Assembly (NCBI RefSeq): GCF_014489555.1
Contig: NZ_CP060784.1
Span: forward strand, 3,720,001 to 3,784,000
DNA from: Hymenobacter qilianensis
Lineage (GTDB): Bacteria; Bacteroidota; Bacteroidia; Cytophagales; Hymenobacteraceae
DNA: 64,000 nucleotides
Direction of reading: 5' to 3'
Numbering within the stretch: the stretch's first letter is position 1; the number at the start of each line of letters is the position of its first letter. The position numbers were made by a program, and so were the translations under genes. The notes under the pieces were generated by a model. That model had not been told where the DNA came from. It saw nothing but the letters and a program-made list of their open reading frames with translations, and made no database searches. This document shows, in pieces, positions 19,086 through 27,770 of this stretch.

Positions 19086-19644
19086 AATATTCTTTGGGTG
19101 AGGAGGTGGAGGCTGCGGCATTGCTGGCCCCGCCTAAGCGGCGCTGAAGCATGGCCCGAGCCTTACTCAGCTGCGATTTACTGGTGCCCTCCGTAATGCC
19201 CAGCAGCTCGGCAATTTCGGGGTGAGTGTAGCCCTCTACGGCGTAAAGGTTAAATACGGTACGATAACCGGCGGGCAATTGGGTAAGCATGTGCATCAAA
19301 TCGGCCGCGTTCAGATCACTTTCCGCGTCGGCCGCCGTGATGGCTACGTCTACGGGGTAATCGTCGATGGCCAGGTGGAGCGGTTCTTTGCGGCGGAGCT
19401 GGCCCAGGGCCTCGTTCACCATTATCTTCCGGATCCACCCTTCAAAGCTGCCTTCGTGGCGGTATTGATCCAAGGCTTTAAATACTTTCACAAAACCCAT
19501 CAGCATCACTTCTTCCGCGTCTTCGCGGTGGCGCAGGTAGCGTGAGCACACCGACAGCATCAGGCCCGCGAACCGCTCGTAGAGCAGCTTCTGGGCGCGG
19601 CTGTTACCTTGGCGGCAAGCAGCAATGAGGTCGGCGTCAGTCAC
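19066..19644 (-). CDS. RNA polymerase ECF-type sigma factor (sigma-70 family)
   Basis: The 192-residue product has region 2 (about residues 18-85: AQKLLYERFAGLMLSVCSRY, then EDAEEVMLMGFVKVFKALDQ and GSFEGWIRKIMVNEALGQLR) and region 4 (about 113-170: LPAGYRTVFNLYAVEGYTHP, EIAELLGITEGTSKSQLSKA). This is the standard ECF layout. It initiates at a GTG (19644). It overlaps the anti-sigma gene and shares an operon with it and the barrel protein, so it probably controls its own operon plus envelope targets. Envelope stress is the likely signal, inferred from context only. Confidence 0.93.
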   Translation of the reverse strand: MTDADLIAACRQGNSRAQKLLYERFAGLMLSVCSRYLRHREDAEEVMLMGFVKVFKALDQYRHEGSFEGWIRKIMVNEALGQLRRKEPLHLAIDDYPVDVAITAADAESDLNAADLMHMLTQLPAGYRTVFNLYAVEGYTHPEIAELLGITEGTSKSQLSKARAMLQRRLGGASNAAASTSSPKEYYATGRY

Positions 19645-19799
19645 GAGAAAAGCGGAGTAGAAAGAGACAGTAGCAGGGCGTTTGATGGGGTAGATGCAAC
19701 CTTTGCGGGAGGGGTTGCCTCTGGGGGCTTTTTTTGTGAAAAAAGATTGCTTTCGGCTTTTTGGCAGTAGGCGCCGGGGGTGAGGCCCACGCCAGAACC

Positions 19800-19836
19800 A
19801 AAAAGCCCCCAGGAATACTTCTGGGGGGCTTTTTTA
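19800..19836 (-). terminator. Terminator of the CoA-binding protein gene
   Basis: AAAAAGCCCCCAG pairs with CTGGGGGGCTTTTTT around GAATACTT. It lies past the stop at 19852 on the minus strand. The arms differ by one base (five C, six G), the same dropout pattern seen in the coding regions. A separate unpaired CTGGGGGCTTTTTTT word lies nearby at about 19723-19736. Confidence 0.88.
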
Positions 19837-19851
19837 TACATCAGCTTACAC

Positions 19852-20211
19852 TTAGTAATTGCCAATCGACAGCATTACCAGCGTGCAGGCTTCTTCCGTT
19901 TGAATACCGCGCTCCTGGGCCATGCGCTCCAGTTCCGGGTTTTCAGTGCCAGGATTAAAAATGATGCGCTTGGGCTTCAAATCCAGGATGTAGTCATACC
20001 AGGTGGGCTGATTTTGCGGACCTACATAGAGCGTTACGGTGTCTATTTCGGAGTCGGTGGGGCGGTCGGTGTGGATGTCGATGCCGGCAATCTGGCCTTT
20101 GCGCAGGCCCACGGGCACTACGTCGTGGCCGTGGCGCTTCAGGGAGTGAACAGCTTTATAGGCATAGCGCGCAGGGTTGTCGCTGGCGCCAAGAACGAGA
20201 GTCTTTTTCAT
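19852..20211 (-). CDS. CoA-binding domain protein (YccU-like)
   Basis: The 119-residue product starts MKKTLVLGASDNPARYAYKA, a Rossmann-type nucleotide-binding start with the G-AS-x-N-x-x-R-Y motif of the CoA_binding_2 family. Later motifs are VVPVGLRKG, IDTVTLYVGP, KRIIFNPGTENPEL and ACTLVMLSIG, which fit YccU/YneT-like proteins that bind CoA in the cytoplasm. The ATG at 20211 was chosen over the upstream extension to 20238. It stands alone with its own terminator. Biological role is not established for the family. Confidence 0.88.
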   Translation of the reverse strand: MKKTLVLGASDNPARYAYKAVHSLKRHGHDVVPVGLRKGQIAGIDIHTDRPTDSEIDTVTLYVGPQNQPTWYDYILDLKPKRIIFNPGTENPELERMAQERGIQTEEACTLVMLSIGNY

Positions 20212-20316
20212 ATGGCAGGAAGGTGCGTAGAAACGCACCCCATTAGTTGTATAAAGAGTAAACAGCGGAGCTGCCGTTGAGTGTTTATACGGTAAAGAGC
20301 AAGGTAGGGAGGATTT

Positions 20317-21888
20317 CTAGGCTAGCACCGCCAATACTGCCTCCGCGCACCGCTCTCCGTCCATTGCTGCCGACACGATGCCGCCCGCGAAGCCCGCGCC
20401 TTCGCCACAGGGAAACAGGCCCGTGATTTCCGGGTGCTGCAAGGTGGCTGGGTCGCGGGGGATGCGCACGGGGGCGGAGGTGCGGCTTTCTACCCCCACA
20501 ATCTGGGCTGCGTTGGTGGTGTAGCCGGGAATCTTTTGGCCGAACGCCTTGAAGCCCTGACGCAAACGGTCCGTAAGCCCGACGCCCAGCACCTGACTCA
20601 TGGGCACTGATACCAGGCCCGGCTGGTAAGAGGTTTCCAACAGTTCAGGAGAAAGCTTGTCTTTTAGAAAATCGCCCAGGCGCTGGGCCGGGGCAGCCTG
20701 CGAATTGCCCCCCAGCGCACAGGCGCGCTGCTCAATTTCCTGCTGCAAGCGCAAACCGGCCAGCGCTCCGTGTCGCTTCAGGTCCATTTCTTCCAGCTCC
20801 ACGGCTACCACAATGCCCGAATTGGCAAAGCGCGAGTCGCGGCGGCTCGGCGACATACCGTTCACGACTACCTCGCCGGGAGCCGTGGCGGCGGGCACAA
20901 TAAAGCCCCCCGGACACATGCAAAACGAGAAAACGCCCCGCTGCTGTCCGCGCCACTGCGTTTGGTGCACCAAAGAATACGAAGCCGCCGGCAGCGGCCC
21001 GCGGTCCTGGCGGCGGTACTGGGCCTGGTCGATAAGAGCCTGTGGATGCTCCACGCGCACACCGAGAGCGAAAGGCTTAGCCTCTACGCGCACACCGCGG
21101 CGGTGCAAGAGCTCATAAATGTCGCGGGCCGAGTGGCCGGTAGCCAGAATAACCGCATCCGCCTCCACCGCTTCGCCCGTGGCCGTGACAACCCCACGCA
21201 GGTGGTTTTTTTCGAGAATCAAATCTTCAACCCGCGTTTCAAACCGCACTTCGCCGCCGGCCTGGCGCACGGAGTCGCGCAGGGCAGCTACCACCTGGGG
21301 CAGCTTATTGGTGCCGATGTGGGGGTGGGCATCGACGAGAATATCGGGAGTGGCACCGTGCTGCACCAACAGCTTCAGAATACGGCCCACGTCGCCGCGC
21401 TTGGTGGCGCGGGTATAGAGCTTGCCATCGGAGTAAGTGCCCGCGCCGCCTTCGCCGAAGCAGTAGTTGGAGTCGGGATTCACGACGTGGTCTTTGTTCA
21501 GGGCCGCTAAGTCGCGGCGGCGGGTACGCACGTCCTTGCCGCGCTCCAGCACGATGGGCCTGATACCCAGCTCAATAGCCCGCAAAGCTGCAAACAAGCC
21601 AGCCGGCCCAGCTCCCACAATAATAACCGAGCGCCGAGCCTGACTTACATCAGGATACCGAAACCAGGGACCAAAAATATCGGCGGGCGGGGGCTGAAAC
21701 CATATATCGGCGCGCAGGCGAACGAGGGGCTGCCGGCCGCGCGCATCGATGGAGCGCTTGCGCAGGTGCACAAAATCGGCCTCGCCGGGCTGGGCGCCCA
21801 CGGCGTTGAGCAGGGCGCGGTAGCGGGCAAATTCGTCGTAGGCTACTTCGGGCGGAAGAAGCACTTCAATTTCTTTCTTATCGAACAT
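20317..21888 (-). CDS. FAD-dependent dehydrogenase (COG2509-type)
   Basis: The 523-residue protein has an N-terminal ~95-residue domain (EVLLPPEVAYDEFARYRALL), then an FAD-binding Rossmann fold with VIIVGAGPAGLFAALRAIEL near residue 97, LERGKDVRTRRRD (adenosine binding) and a GEGGAGTYSDGKLYTR segment. A second FAD contact is in LFPCGEGAGFAGGIVSAAMD near the C-terminus. This layout matches the uncharacterised FAD-dependent dehydrogenases of COG2509; the N-terminal domain is characteristic of that family. Probably cytoplasmic; electron acceptor and substrate are unknown. No operon partner is evident. Confidence 0.88.
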   Translation of the reverse strand: MFDKKEIEVLLPPEVAYDEFARYRALLNAVGAQPGEADFVHLRKRSIDARGRQPLVRLRADIWFQPPPADIFGPWFRYPDVSQARRSVIIVGAGPAGLFAALRAIELGIRPIVLERGKDVRTRRRDLAALNKDHVVNPDSNYCFGEGGAGTYSDGKLYTRATKRGDVGRILKLLVQHGATPDILVDAHPHIGTNKLPQVVAALRDSVRQAGGEVRFETRVEDLILEKNHLRGVVTATGEAVEADAVILATGHSARDIYELLHRRGVRVEAKPFALGVRVEHPQALIDQAQYRRQDRGPLPAASYSLVHQTQWRGQQRGVFSFCMCPGGFIVPAATAPGEVVVNGMSPSRRDSRFANSGIVVAVELEEMDLKRHGALAGLRLQQEIEQRACALGGNSQAAPAQRLGDFLKDKLSPELLETSYQPGLVSVPMSQVLGVGLTDRLRQGFKAFGQKIPGYTTNAAQIVGVESRTSAPVRIPRDPATLQHPEITGLFPCGEGAGFAGGIVSAAMDGERCAEAVLAVLA

Positions 21889-22112
21889 GGGGCGAAAGGG
21901 AGTTAACCTTTAAACCGTGAGAAAACGTTGCTGGGGGGCAAATATACGCATGGAACACCGCCACGGGCCGCTTAGTGCACATGGTAGTTCCCTCGTAGCA
22001 CAATCGGCTGAAAAAAGCGCTAACGGCGCAGACGAGGGGATTCCAACTATTGCGTCTCTACCCCGTTTCAGCGGACCTTCTAAGAAACTTTGCTTGATGA
22101 GTGGGGCCGTCT

Positions 22113-23183
22113 TTACTTACGCTTTGCGCGCTCATATTGCACGGGCCAGGCCAAATCCACATCGAGTTTCTGGGCCGCGTGCAGGGGAAAATATGGGTCG
22201 CGCAGAAACTCGCGGGCCAGCAGCACCAGATCAGCCTGCCCGCTGGCCAGAATCTCCTCTGCTTGCTCTGCCGTGGTAATGATGCCAACCGAGCCCGTAG
22301 GCATGCCGGTTTCCTGCCGAATGCGCTCAGCAAACTCCACCTGGTAGCCCGGTCCGGCCGGTATCTTGGCATCGGGCACGTTGCCTCCGGTTGAGGCGTC
22401 AATCAGGTCCACGCCGTGGTTTTTCAGTTCGCGGGCCAAGGCTACGGAATCGTCGATTGTCCAGCCCCCATCGACCCAATCGGTGGCCGAAATGCGGACG
22501 AATAGCGGGTACTCCGCGGGCCAGGTTTCGCGGACAGCAGCCGTTACTTCCAGCAGCAGCCGGATGCGGTTCTCGAAGGAGCCGCCGTAAGCATCGGTGC
22601 GCTGGTTGCTGAGGGGCGAAAAAAACTCGTGCAGCAGGTAGCCGTGAGCCCCGTGAATTTCTATCACCTTAAAACCAGCAGTCAGCGCCCGCTGGGTGGC
22701 GGCCCGGAAGTCATCTTTTACTTTCTGCAAACCAGCCTCATCCAGAGCCAGCGGCGTGGGGTCGGTGGGGCGGAAGGGGAGGGGGCTGGGCGCTACCGTC
22801 TGCCAGCCGCCTTCGGCAACTGGTACTGGCTGGTTGCCTTTCCAGGGGCTGCTGATGCTGGCTTTGCGGCCGGCATGAGCCAACTGCACGCCCGGCACGG
22901 CGCCCTGCGCGGTGATAAACGAGGTAATACGCTGCAAGCCAGCAATGTGCTCGTCTTTCCAAAGGCCCAGATCATCGGGCGTGATGCGGCCTTCGGGCGA
23001 TACGGCAGTGGCTTCAAAGATGATAAGGCCAGCGCCGCCCACGGCTCGGCTACCCAGATGCACTATGTGCCAGTCATTGGCAAACCCATCCTCCGAGGAG
23101 TACTGGCACATGGGCGAAACCACAATGCGATTTTTCAACTCAACTCCCCGCAAACGCAGCGGGCTAAAAAGGGTAGCAGCCAT
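22113..23183 (-). CDS. namA: NADH:flavin oxidoreductase, old yellow enzyme family (YqjM/NamA-like)
   Basis: The 356-residue TIM-barrel flavoenzyme begins MAATLFSPLRLRGVELKNRI. Its FMN and substrate signatures are VVSPMCQYSSEDGFANDWH (the Cys of the YqjM class), VQLAHAGRKAS near residue 100, the catalytic pair in EIHGAHGYLLHEFFSPLSN near residue 175, the FMN-phosphate loop GIITTAEQAEEILASGQADL, and LLAREFLRDP. It reduces activated alkenes with NADPH; the physiological substrate is unknown. The Cys in PMCQYS and the family length favour the YqjM/NamA subclass over classic OYE. Confidence 0.9.
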   Translation of the reverse strand: MAATLFSPLRLRGVELKNRIVVSPMCQYSSEDGFANDWHIVHLGSRAVGGAGLIIFEATAVSPEGRITPDDLGLWKDEHIAGLQRITSFITAQGAVPGVQLAHAGRKASISSPWKGNQPVPVAEGGWQTVAPSPLPFRPTDPTPLALDEAGLQKVKDDFRAATQRALTAGFKVIEIHGAHGYLLHEFFSPLSNQRTDAYGGSFENRIRLLLEVTAAVRETWPAEYPLFVRISATDWVDGGWTIDDSVALARELKNHGVDLIDASTGGNVPDAKIPAGPGYQVEFAERIRQETGMPTGSVGIITTAEQAEEILASGQADLVLLAREFLRDPYFPLHAAQKLDVDLAWPVQYERAKRK

Positions 23184-23205
23184 ATAAAATTGTCAAATGA
23201 ATTTG

Positions 23206-23475
23206 TAAAAAAGCCCCCCAGATCTGATCCTACTACATCAGAACGTCATGCAGAGCGGTAGCGAAGCATCTCGCGTGCTGATGTGAGGAGTGCTAATCAA
23301 CAAAAGAGAACGTCATGCTGAGCCTGTCGAAGCATCTCTACTGGTTACTAACCAATGGCATTACAACGAAGCGGGAGAGATGCTTCGACTCCGCTCAGCA
23401 TGACGGTTAGCTTGGCAACCTCAGCACGCGAGATGCTTCGCTACCGCTCTGCATGACGGTCTGGGGGCTTTTTTA
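23206..23475. repeat. Triple-nested hairpin: terminator containing repeat containing repeat
   Basis: Outer arms are the terminator word TAAAAAAGCCCCCCAGA at 23206-23222 and TCTGGGGGCTTTTTTA at 23460-23475, which overlaps the aldo/keto reductase stop. Inside, GTCATGCAGAGCGGTAGCGA (left arm 23245-23281) pairs with the arm at about 23421-23457, 37 bp perfect. Inside that, GTCATGCTGAGCCTGTCGAA (23312-23339) pairs with 23376-23404 imperfectly. The structure looks like serial insertion of palindromic repeats into hairpin loops, ending as an elaborate terminator for the gene at 23473. Confidence 0.9.
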
Positions 23476-24465
23476 CCCCAAAATTTCCTCAATCGTGCTC
23501 AATTGCTCCGCGCTAAACTCCGGGCTTTGCAGGCACTGCAACGAATCCTGGAGCTGGGCGGGGCGGCTGGCGCCGATGAGCACCGATGTCACGCGCGGAT
23601 CTTTCAGCACCCAGGCCAGCGCCATTTGGGCCAGACTTTGGTTGCGCTCCTGGGCCAGCTGATGCAGGCGGCTGATCTGAGTGAGGCGCTCGGGCGTGAG
23701 CTGGTCTTCTTTGAGCGATGGTCCGCCGCGCCCAGCCCGCGAGTCGGCCGGAATGCCGTGTAGGTATTTGTCTGTTAATAGGCCCTGGGCCAGGGGCGAA
23801 AACGGGATGCAGCCCACGCCTTCGGCTTCCAGCAAGTCCAGCAGGCCATCTTCTACCCAGCGCTCAAACATGGAGTATTTGGGCTGATGAATCAGGCAGT
23901 GCGTGCCTAGCTCGCCCAGAAGCTTGATGGCTTGGGCCGCTTCGGCGGGCTGGTAGTTGGATATACCCACGTACAGGGCCTTGCCCTGACGCACAATCAG
24001 GTCGAGGGCGGCCATGGTTTCCTCCAGGGGCGTTTCGGGATCGGGGCGGTGGTGGTAGAAGATGTCCACATAGTCGAGCTTCATGCGGCGCAGGCTTTGG
24101 TCGAGGCTGGAAACCAGGTATTTCTTGGAGCCCCAGTCGCCGTAGGGGCCGTCCCACATGGTGTAGCCCGCTTTGGTGGAGATAATCAGCTCGTCGCGGT
24201 AGGCCCGGAAGTCTTCTTTCAGGATGCGGCCAAAGTTGGTTTCGGCCGTGCCGGGGGGCGGACCGTAATTATTGGCTAGATCGAAATGCGTCACGCCGTG
24301 GTCGAAGGCCAGGCGCAGGGTAGCGCGGAAGTTTTCGAGCACATCAACGTCGCCAAAGTTCTGCCACAAGCCCAGCGACACGGCCGGCAGCTTCAGGCCG
24401 CTGCGGCCGCAGCGACGGTACTGCATAATGGAAGAATAGCGCTCCGGGTTGGCGAGGTAAGTCAT
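23473..24465 (-). CDS. yghZ: Aldo/keto reductase, YghZ-like (L-glyceraldehyde 3-phosphate reductase)
   Basis: The 330-residue product starts MTYLANPERYSSIMQYRRCG and aligns throughout with E. coli YghZ: LPAVSLGLWQNFG, ITHFDLANNYGPPPG-type segment (VTHFDLANNYGPPPGTAETN), DELIISTKAGYTMWDGPYG, SLRRMKLDYVDIFYHHR, GVGCIPFSPLAQGLLTDKYL and VTSVLIGASRPAQLQDSLQ. The catalytic Tyr (NYGPPP), Lys (STKAGY) and His (YHHR) positions are present. NADPH-dependent reductases of this type reduce L-glyceraldehyde 3-phosphate and methylglyoxal-like aldehydes in the cytoplasm. The ATG at 24465 matches the YghZ start; the frame continues upstream to 24579 without similarity. Confidence 0.92.
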   Translation of the reverse strand: MTYLANPERYSSIMQYRRCGRSGLKLPAVSLGLWQNFGDVDVLENFRATLRLAFDHGVTHFDLANNYGPPPGTAETNFGRILKEDFRAYRDELIISTKAGYTMWDGPYGDWGSKKYLVSSLDQSLRRMKLDYVDIFYHHRPDPETPLEETMAALDLIVRQGKALYVGISNYQPAEAAQAIKLLGELGTHCLIHQPKYSMFERWVEDGLLDLLEAEGVGCIPFSPLAQGLLTDKYLHGIPADSRAGRGGPSLKEDQLTPERLTQISRLHQLAQERNQSLAQMALAWVLKDPRVTSVLIGASRPAQLQDSLQCLQSPEFSAEQLSTIEEILG

Positions 24466-24770
24466 ACAGACGAGGTGAAAACGGACAAGATGGATGGCTT
24501 CCGGAGTGCTTCGGCGCTGGTTTGGAATTTCACAAACCACAGCCCCAAGCCCAAAAAAGCCCCCCAGTAAGCCAACCATACGGTTGAACCGGGTTTTAAG
24601 CTACAGGCGCCCTTCGGCAGGCCACAATTTTGGTGTCAACTACAACAACCTGTTGGTGAATATTGCGTCATTCACCCTGCTGTTCAATCCTTTACTCATT
24701 GCTCGTCTATAACAAAGCGGGCTGAGTTGGTTGTACTGGCATTTCTTTCACTCTAACTACCCAAAACCGT

Positions 24771-25328
24771 ATGAAAACCCCCACTCCCAAATTCCTGCTT
24801 CTCTTCGTCTGGGTTATGCTACTGTTCGTGGGCAGCGCCGTTGCTCAAACGACCACCAAAAAAGCCCCCGAAGATAAAAGCAAGCGGCCTAGTCCGCCCG
24901 CCACGGTTACCGGCCCCAACTTTACCATCGAGTACAGCCGGCCATCCATGAACGGCCGCAAGATATTCGGCGAGCTGGAGCCCTATGGCAAAGTGTGGCG
25001 TACGGGGGCGAATGAGGCCACCACGTTTGAAGCCAAACAGGCCGTTACCATCAACGGGCAGACGCTGCCCGCTGGCAAATACGCTCTGTTCACCATCCCC
25101 AATGATCAGGAATGGACGATTATCTTCAATAAAACCGCCAACCAGTGGGGCGCCTTCAAATACGACGAAAAGCAGGATGCCCTGCGCGTAAAAGTGAAGC
25201 CCACCAAGACCGCGCAACCCGTGGAGCAGTTCACCATCAAAGCCGATAAAGCCGGCACCGTAACCATGGCCTGGGAAAACTCGCAGGTTGCTTTTAAAGT
25301 AGCTGGCGCTGCGAAGGCGCAGTTGTAG
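24771..25328 (+). CDS. DUF2911 secreted protein
   Basis: The 185-residue product has a signal peptide (residues 1-25, LLLFVWVMLLFVGSAVAQ, cleavage after AVAQ). A DUF2911 domain follows: IEYSRPSMNGRKIFGELEPY, GKVWRTGANEATTF, LPAGKYALFTIPN and WTIIFNKTANQWGAF. These are the family hallmarks. DUF2911 proteins are common secreted or periplasmic proteins of Bacteroidota without a known function. It contains an AAAAAAGCCCCC word inside the reading frame near 24858, in frame and harmless. It stands alone, convergent with the tryptophan dioxygenase gene. Confidence 0.9.
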   Translation: MKTPTPKFLLLFVWVMLLFVGSAVAQTTTKKAPEDKSKRPSPPATVTGPNFTIEYSRPSMNGRKIFGELEPYGKVWRTGANEATTFEAKQAVTINGQTLPAGKYALFTIPNDQEWTIIFNKTANQWGAFKYDEKQDALRVKVKPTKTAQPVEQFTIKADKAGTVTMAWENSQVAFKVAGAAKAQL

Positions 25329-25390
25329 CTGTAGTATTTGCTACGGAAGCTGCTTAGAGAGTAACGTAGAATCCAGAATACAACAGAACG

Positions 25391-25483
25391 TCATGCTGAG
25401 CTTGTCGAAGCATCTCTACCGAGTAGTAATCAGTACTATCTCAACGAAGCGATAGAGATGCTTCGACAAGCTCAGCATGACGG
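25391..25483. repeat. Palindromic repeat, GTCATGCTGAGC...GAAGCATCTCTA family
   Basis: GTCATGCTGAGCTTGTCGAA opens the left arm (about 25391-25419) and its complement AGAGATGCTTCGACAAGCTC ends at about 25483; the arms are perfect over about 28 bp and the loop is about 37 bases. It is the same family as the inner repeat at 23312-23404. The sequence outside the core is not complementary here. Confidence 0.88.
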
Positions 25484-25509
25484 TCTTTTAATTTCATAAA
25501 GTCTCCAGT

Positions 25510-25564
25510 AAACACATCGGCCGCCGTTCTTGCTTTGGAAGCAGGAGCGGCGGCCGATGTGTTT
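25510..25564. terminator. 17-bp hairpin between convergent genes
   Basis: AAACACATCGGCCGCCG at 25510-25526 pairs perfectly with CGGCGGCCGATGTGTTT at 25548-25564 around a 21-base loop. It lies between the DUF2911 gene and the convergent dioxygenase gene and ends in a short T-run, so it can stop either transcript. Confidence 0.65.
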
Positions 25565-25595
25565 TAGCTAACGTGAGGCGTCAAGCAACCATTTT

Positions 25596-26593
25596 CTAAT
25601 TTAAGTTATTCGGAACCTGCGCTTCCCCCAACACTTCCTCAACCCAAGCTTTGCCCCATTCCTCCAACTCCTGCTGGGTCCAAAGCTGAGGGTAGAAGAT
25701 GCGGCGCTGGAACTTGGGGGGCAAATATTTCTTCCAGTTGGTGCCGCCCGTCGCGGCAATGGCGGTAGGGTCGCGCTCCAGGTAGCGCACCGCTGATTTG
25801 TAGTGCATCAGGGGCCAGTTCACGTTCACGTTGGCGTCGAGCTGGCGCAGGGCGCGCACCATGCGCGGGTGGCGCTGATCTTCGGCGGGCAGGCGCTCCA
25901 GCACGGTCCACACGTTGCGGGTGCGGTAGTGGGCGGCGTGGTCGTGGAGAGTTTGGGTGTATTTCTCCTCAAACTGAATCAGCGTCAGGGCTTTAGCGCC
26001 CGATTCCTCGATGGTGGCGCCGGCTTTCCAGTAGATGCAGCCCATCAGCTCCTCGTGGGCGGCCGCTTCGCCCAGCAGGCGGCGCTTCTCCTTATCCACT
26101 AGTTTATCGAGGGAAGTAGAAGCCAGCTCAATCATGCGGTACTGCACGCTTTGGAAGCCTGAAGCCGGCATCAAGGCCATGCGGAATTGCAGAAACTGCT
26201 GCTTGTCCATGCCGTCCACCATCACGTCGAACGAGTCGATCAGGTTCTCGAAGTAGCGGTTGATACGGTTGATGCGCAGTACTAGCTCGCCCACCGTGGG
26301 CTGCTGCAACTCGCCTATCTGTTCGTACTCGCAGAGGCAAAGCTTAAAGTACAACTCCGTGATCTGGTGATACATGATGAAAATCCGCTCGTCCGGAATC
26401 TGGGTGAGCGGGCGCTGTAAGCTCAGCAGGGTGTCCAGCTCAATGTAGTCCCAGTAGTTGACGTAGTCGGCGTAAAAGAGGCCTTCGAGGTAAGCAGCCA
26501 GGTCCTGGCCGTCGGCGGCGTACTTTGCTTGCAGGCGACGCAGCTGTTCCATCACCTGAGGCGTGAATTCGGACTGGTTGGGGGCATTTCCAT
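25596..26593 (-). CDS. kynA: Tryptophan 2,3-dioxygenase (apparent frameshift near the start)
   Basis: Haem dioxygenase that opens the indole ring of L-tryptophan to N-formylkynurenine, the first step of the kynurenine pathway. Signatures: NYWDYIELDTLLSLQRPLT, FIMYHQITELYFKLCLCEYE, INRINRYFENLI, FQSVQYRMIELAST and a C-terminal NWKKYLPPKFQRRIFYPQLW. The uncorrected frame starts at ATG 26552 (MEQLRRLQAKYAADGQ). Adding one C/G to the G5 run at 26580-26584 extends it to ATG 26593, giving MEMPPNQSEFTPQVMEQLRR and a 332-residue protein. The extended start is inference; the enzyme assignment does not depend on it. No other kynurenine gene is in the window. Confidence 0.93.
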
Positions 26594-26902
26594 AGGAATA
26601 GGAGAGCTAAAAAGAACATTTGTAGAGACACATATTTGTGTCTTCTCGCTGAACAAAGGCGTTGTATGATTCACGACCGGGTTGTTCATCGAGGTGACAC
26701 AAATATGTGTCTCTACCGCGTTCTGGTACTAGGTTTGGCAACAAAGAACGAAAAACCTATCGAAAGCCGGCAGCGCAGGCAACTCTTCTGCACTTACTGG
26801 TATCTATATCCATAAGGCCTGAAAAGCCCCCACCCAGCTCCACCGTGGCGGGTCAGACCGCGCGTTGTTTTCCCGACCGAAACATCTACTTTTACCGCTA
26901 TT

Positions 26903-27583
26903 ATGGCCGAGAAAAGCAGCATTTTTGACATGATTGGACCGGTGATGATTGGGCCCAGCAGCTCGCACACGGCCGGAGTAGTGCGCATCGCGGGCGCCGC
27001 GATTCGCATTCTGGGGTCGTTGCCCACGCACGCGACCATCACTTTTTACAACTCTTTCGCCCGCACCTACGAAGGCCACGGCTCCGACCGCGCCATCGTG
27101 GCCGGCCTGCTGGGCTACGCCACCGACGACAAGCGCATCCGCGATGCCTTCGACCACGCCAAAGAAGCCGGCCTGCAATACACGTTTCAGAGTGTGGGCA
27201 ACGCTTCTACCATGCATCCGAACACGATAAAAGTGCAGCTGCGCGACGAGCGCACCGGCCACGCGACGGAGGTTATCGGCCAGAGCAGGGGCGGGGGCGT
27301 CATTCGCATAGTGGAGGTAGATGGCTTTCCGGCCGACTTTTCCGCTTCTCTGCACACGCTGATTGTAGACGCCGACGACCGGCAGGGCTCCATTGCCTTC
27401 ATCGCCTCCGTTATCGCTCACGACGACTGCAACATCGCCACCATGTTCGTGTCGCGCAAAGGCCGCAACGATTTGGCCCGTCAGTTTATCGAGATGGACT
27501 CGGGCATCAAGCCAATTACCCTCGAATATCTGCGCCAGCTCAGCTGGGTTCATCAGGTAACCTACATTCCCACCGTCGAATAG
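26903..27583 (+). CDS. sdaAB: L-serine dehydratase, iron-sulfur-dependent, beta subunit
   Basis: The 226-residue product begins MAEKSSIFDMIGPVMIGPSS followed by SHTAGVVRIAGAA, the signature of the beta subunit of two-subunit [4Fe-4S] L-serine ammonia-lyases. These deaminate serine to pyruvate in the cytoplasm. A C-terminal ACT regulatory domain is visible from about residue 150 (TLIVDADDRQGSIAFIASVI). The alpha subunit, which carries the cluster cysteines, is not in this window. It reads away from the dioxygenase gene; both serve amino-acid catabolism, but no shared control is evident. Confidence 0.93.
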   Translation: MAEKSSIFDMIGPVMIGPSSSHTAGVVRIAGAAIRILGSLPTHATITFYNSFARTYEGHGSDRAIVAGLLGYATDDKRIRDAFDHAKEAGLQYTFQSVGNASTMHPNTIKVQLRDERTGHATEVIGQSRGGGVIRIVEVDGFPADFSASLHTLIVDADDRQGSIAFIASVIAHDDCNIATMFVSRKGRNDLARQFIEMDSGIKPITLEYLRQLSWVHQVTYIPTVE

Positions 27584-27770
27584 GCTGTGTGCGGGGCGGA
27601 AAAAGCCCCCAGAAATCGGCTGTCTATATTTTATCAGATAATAACATAGGTACTTTGTGTTGCATAGTACCTTTTATTATATTTAGGCCCTGATCCCGCT
27701 CATACTCAGTTTCAAGCGAAGCCTAAAGTCCTAGTTGCCAGAACTCTTACGTCATCAAGACCAAACACAC
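27584..27770 (+). promoter_or_regulatory. Leader of the efflux genes with short palindrome
   Basis: An unpaired AAAAAGCCCCCAGA word at 27600-27613 follows the serine dehydratase gene. An AT-rich section then holds AGGTAC at 27649-27654 and its complement GTACCT at 27668-27673, a six-base symmetric pair that could be an operator for the tolC gene starting at 27771. This is weak evidence by itself. Confidence 0.3.

Noticed and set aside
20770..21510. 246-codon plus-strand frame opposite the FAD dehydrogenase
   Set aside because: Shadow of the gene with GAGPAG and the other FAD motifs on the minus strand.
23238..23460. Repeated units considered as a CRISPR array
   Set aside because: Units are inverted rather than direct, unequal in spacing and without spacers or cas genes.
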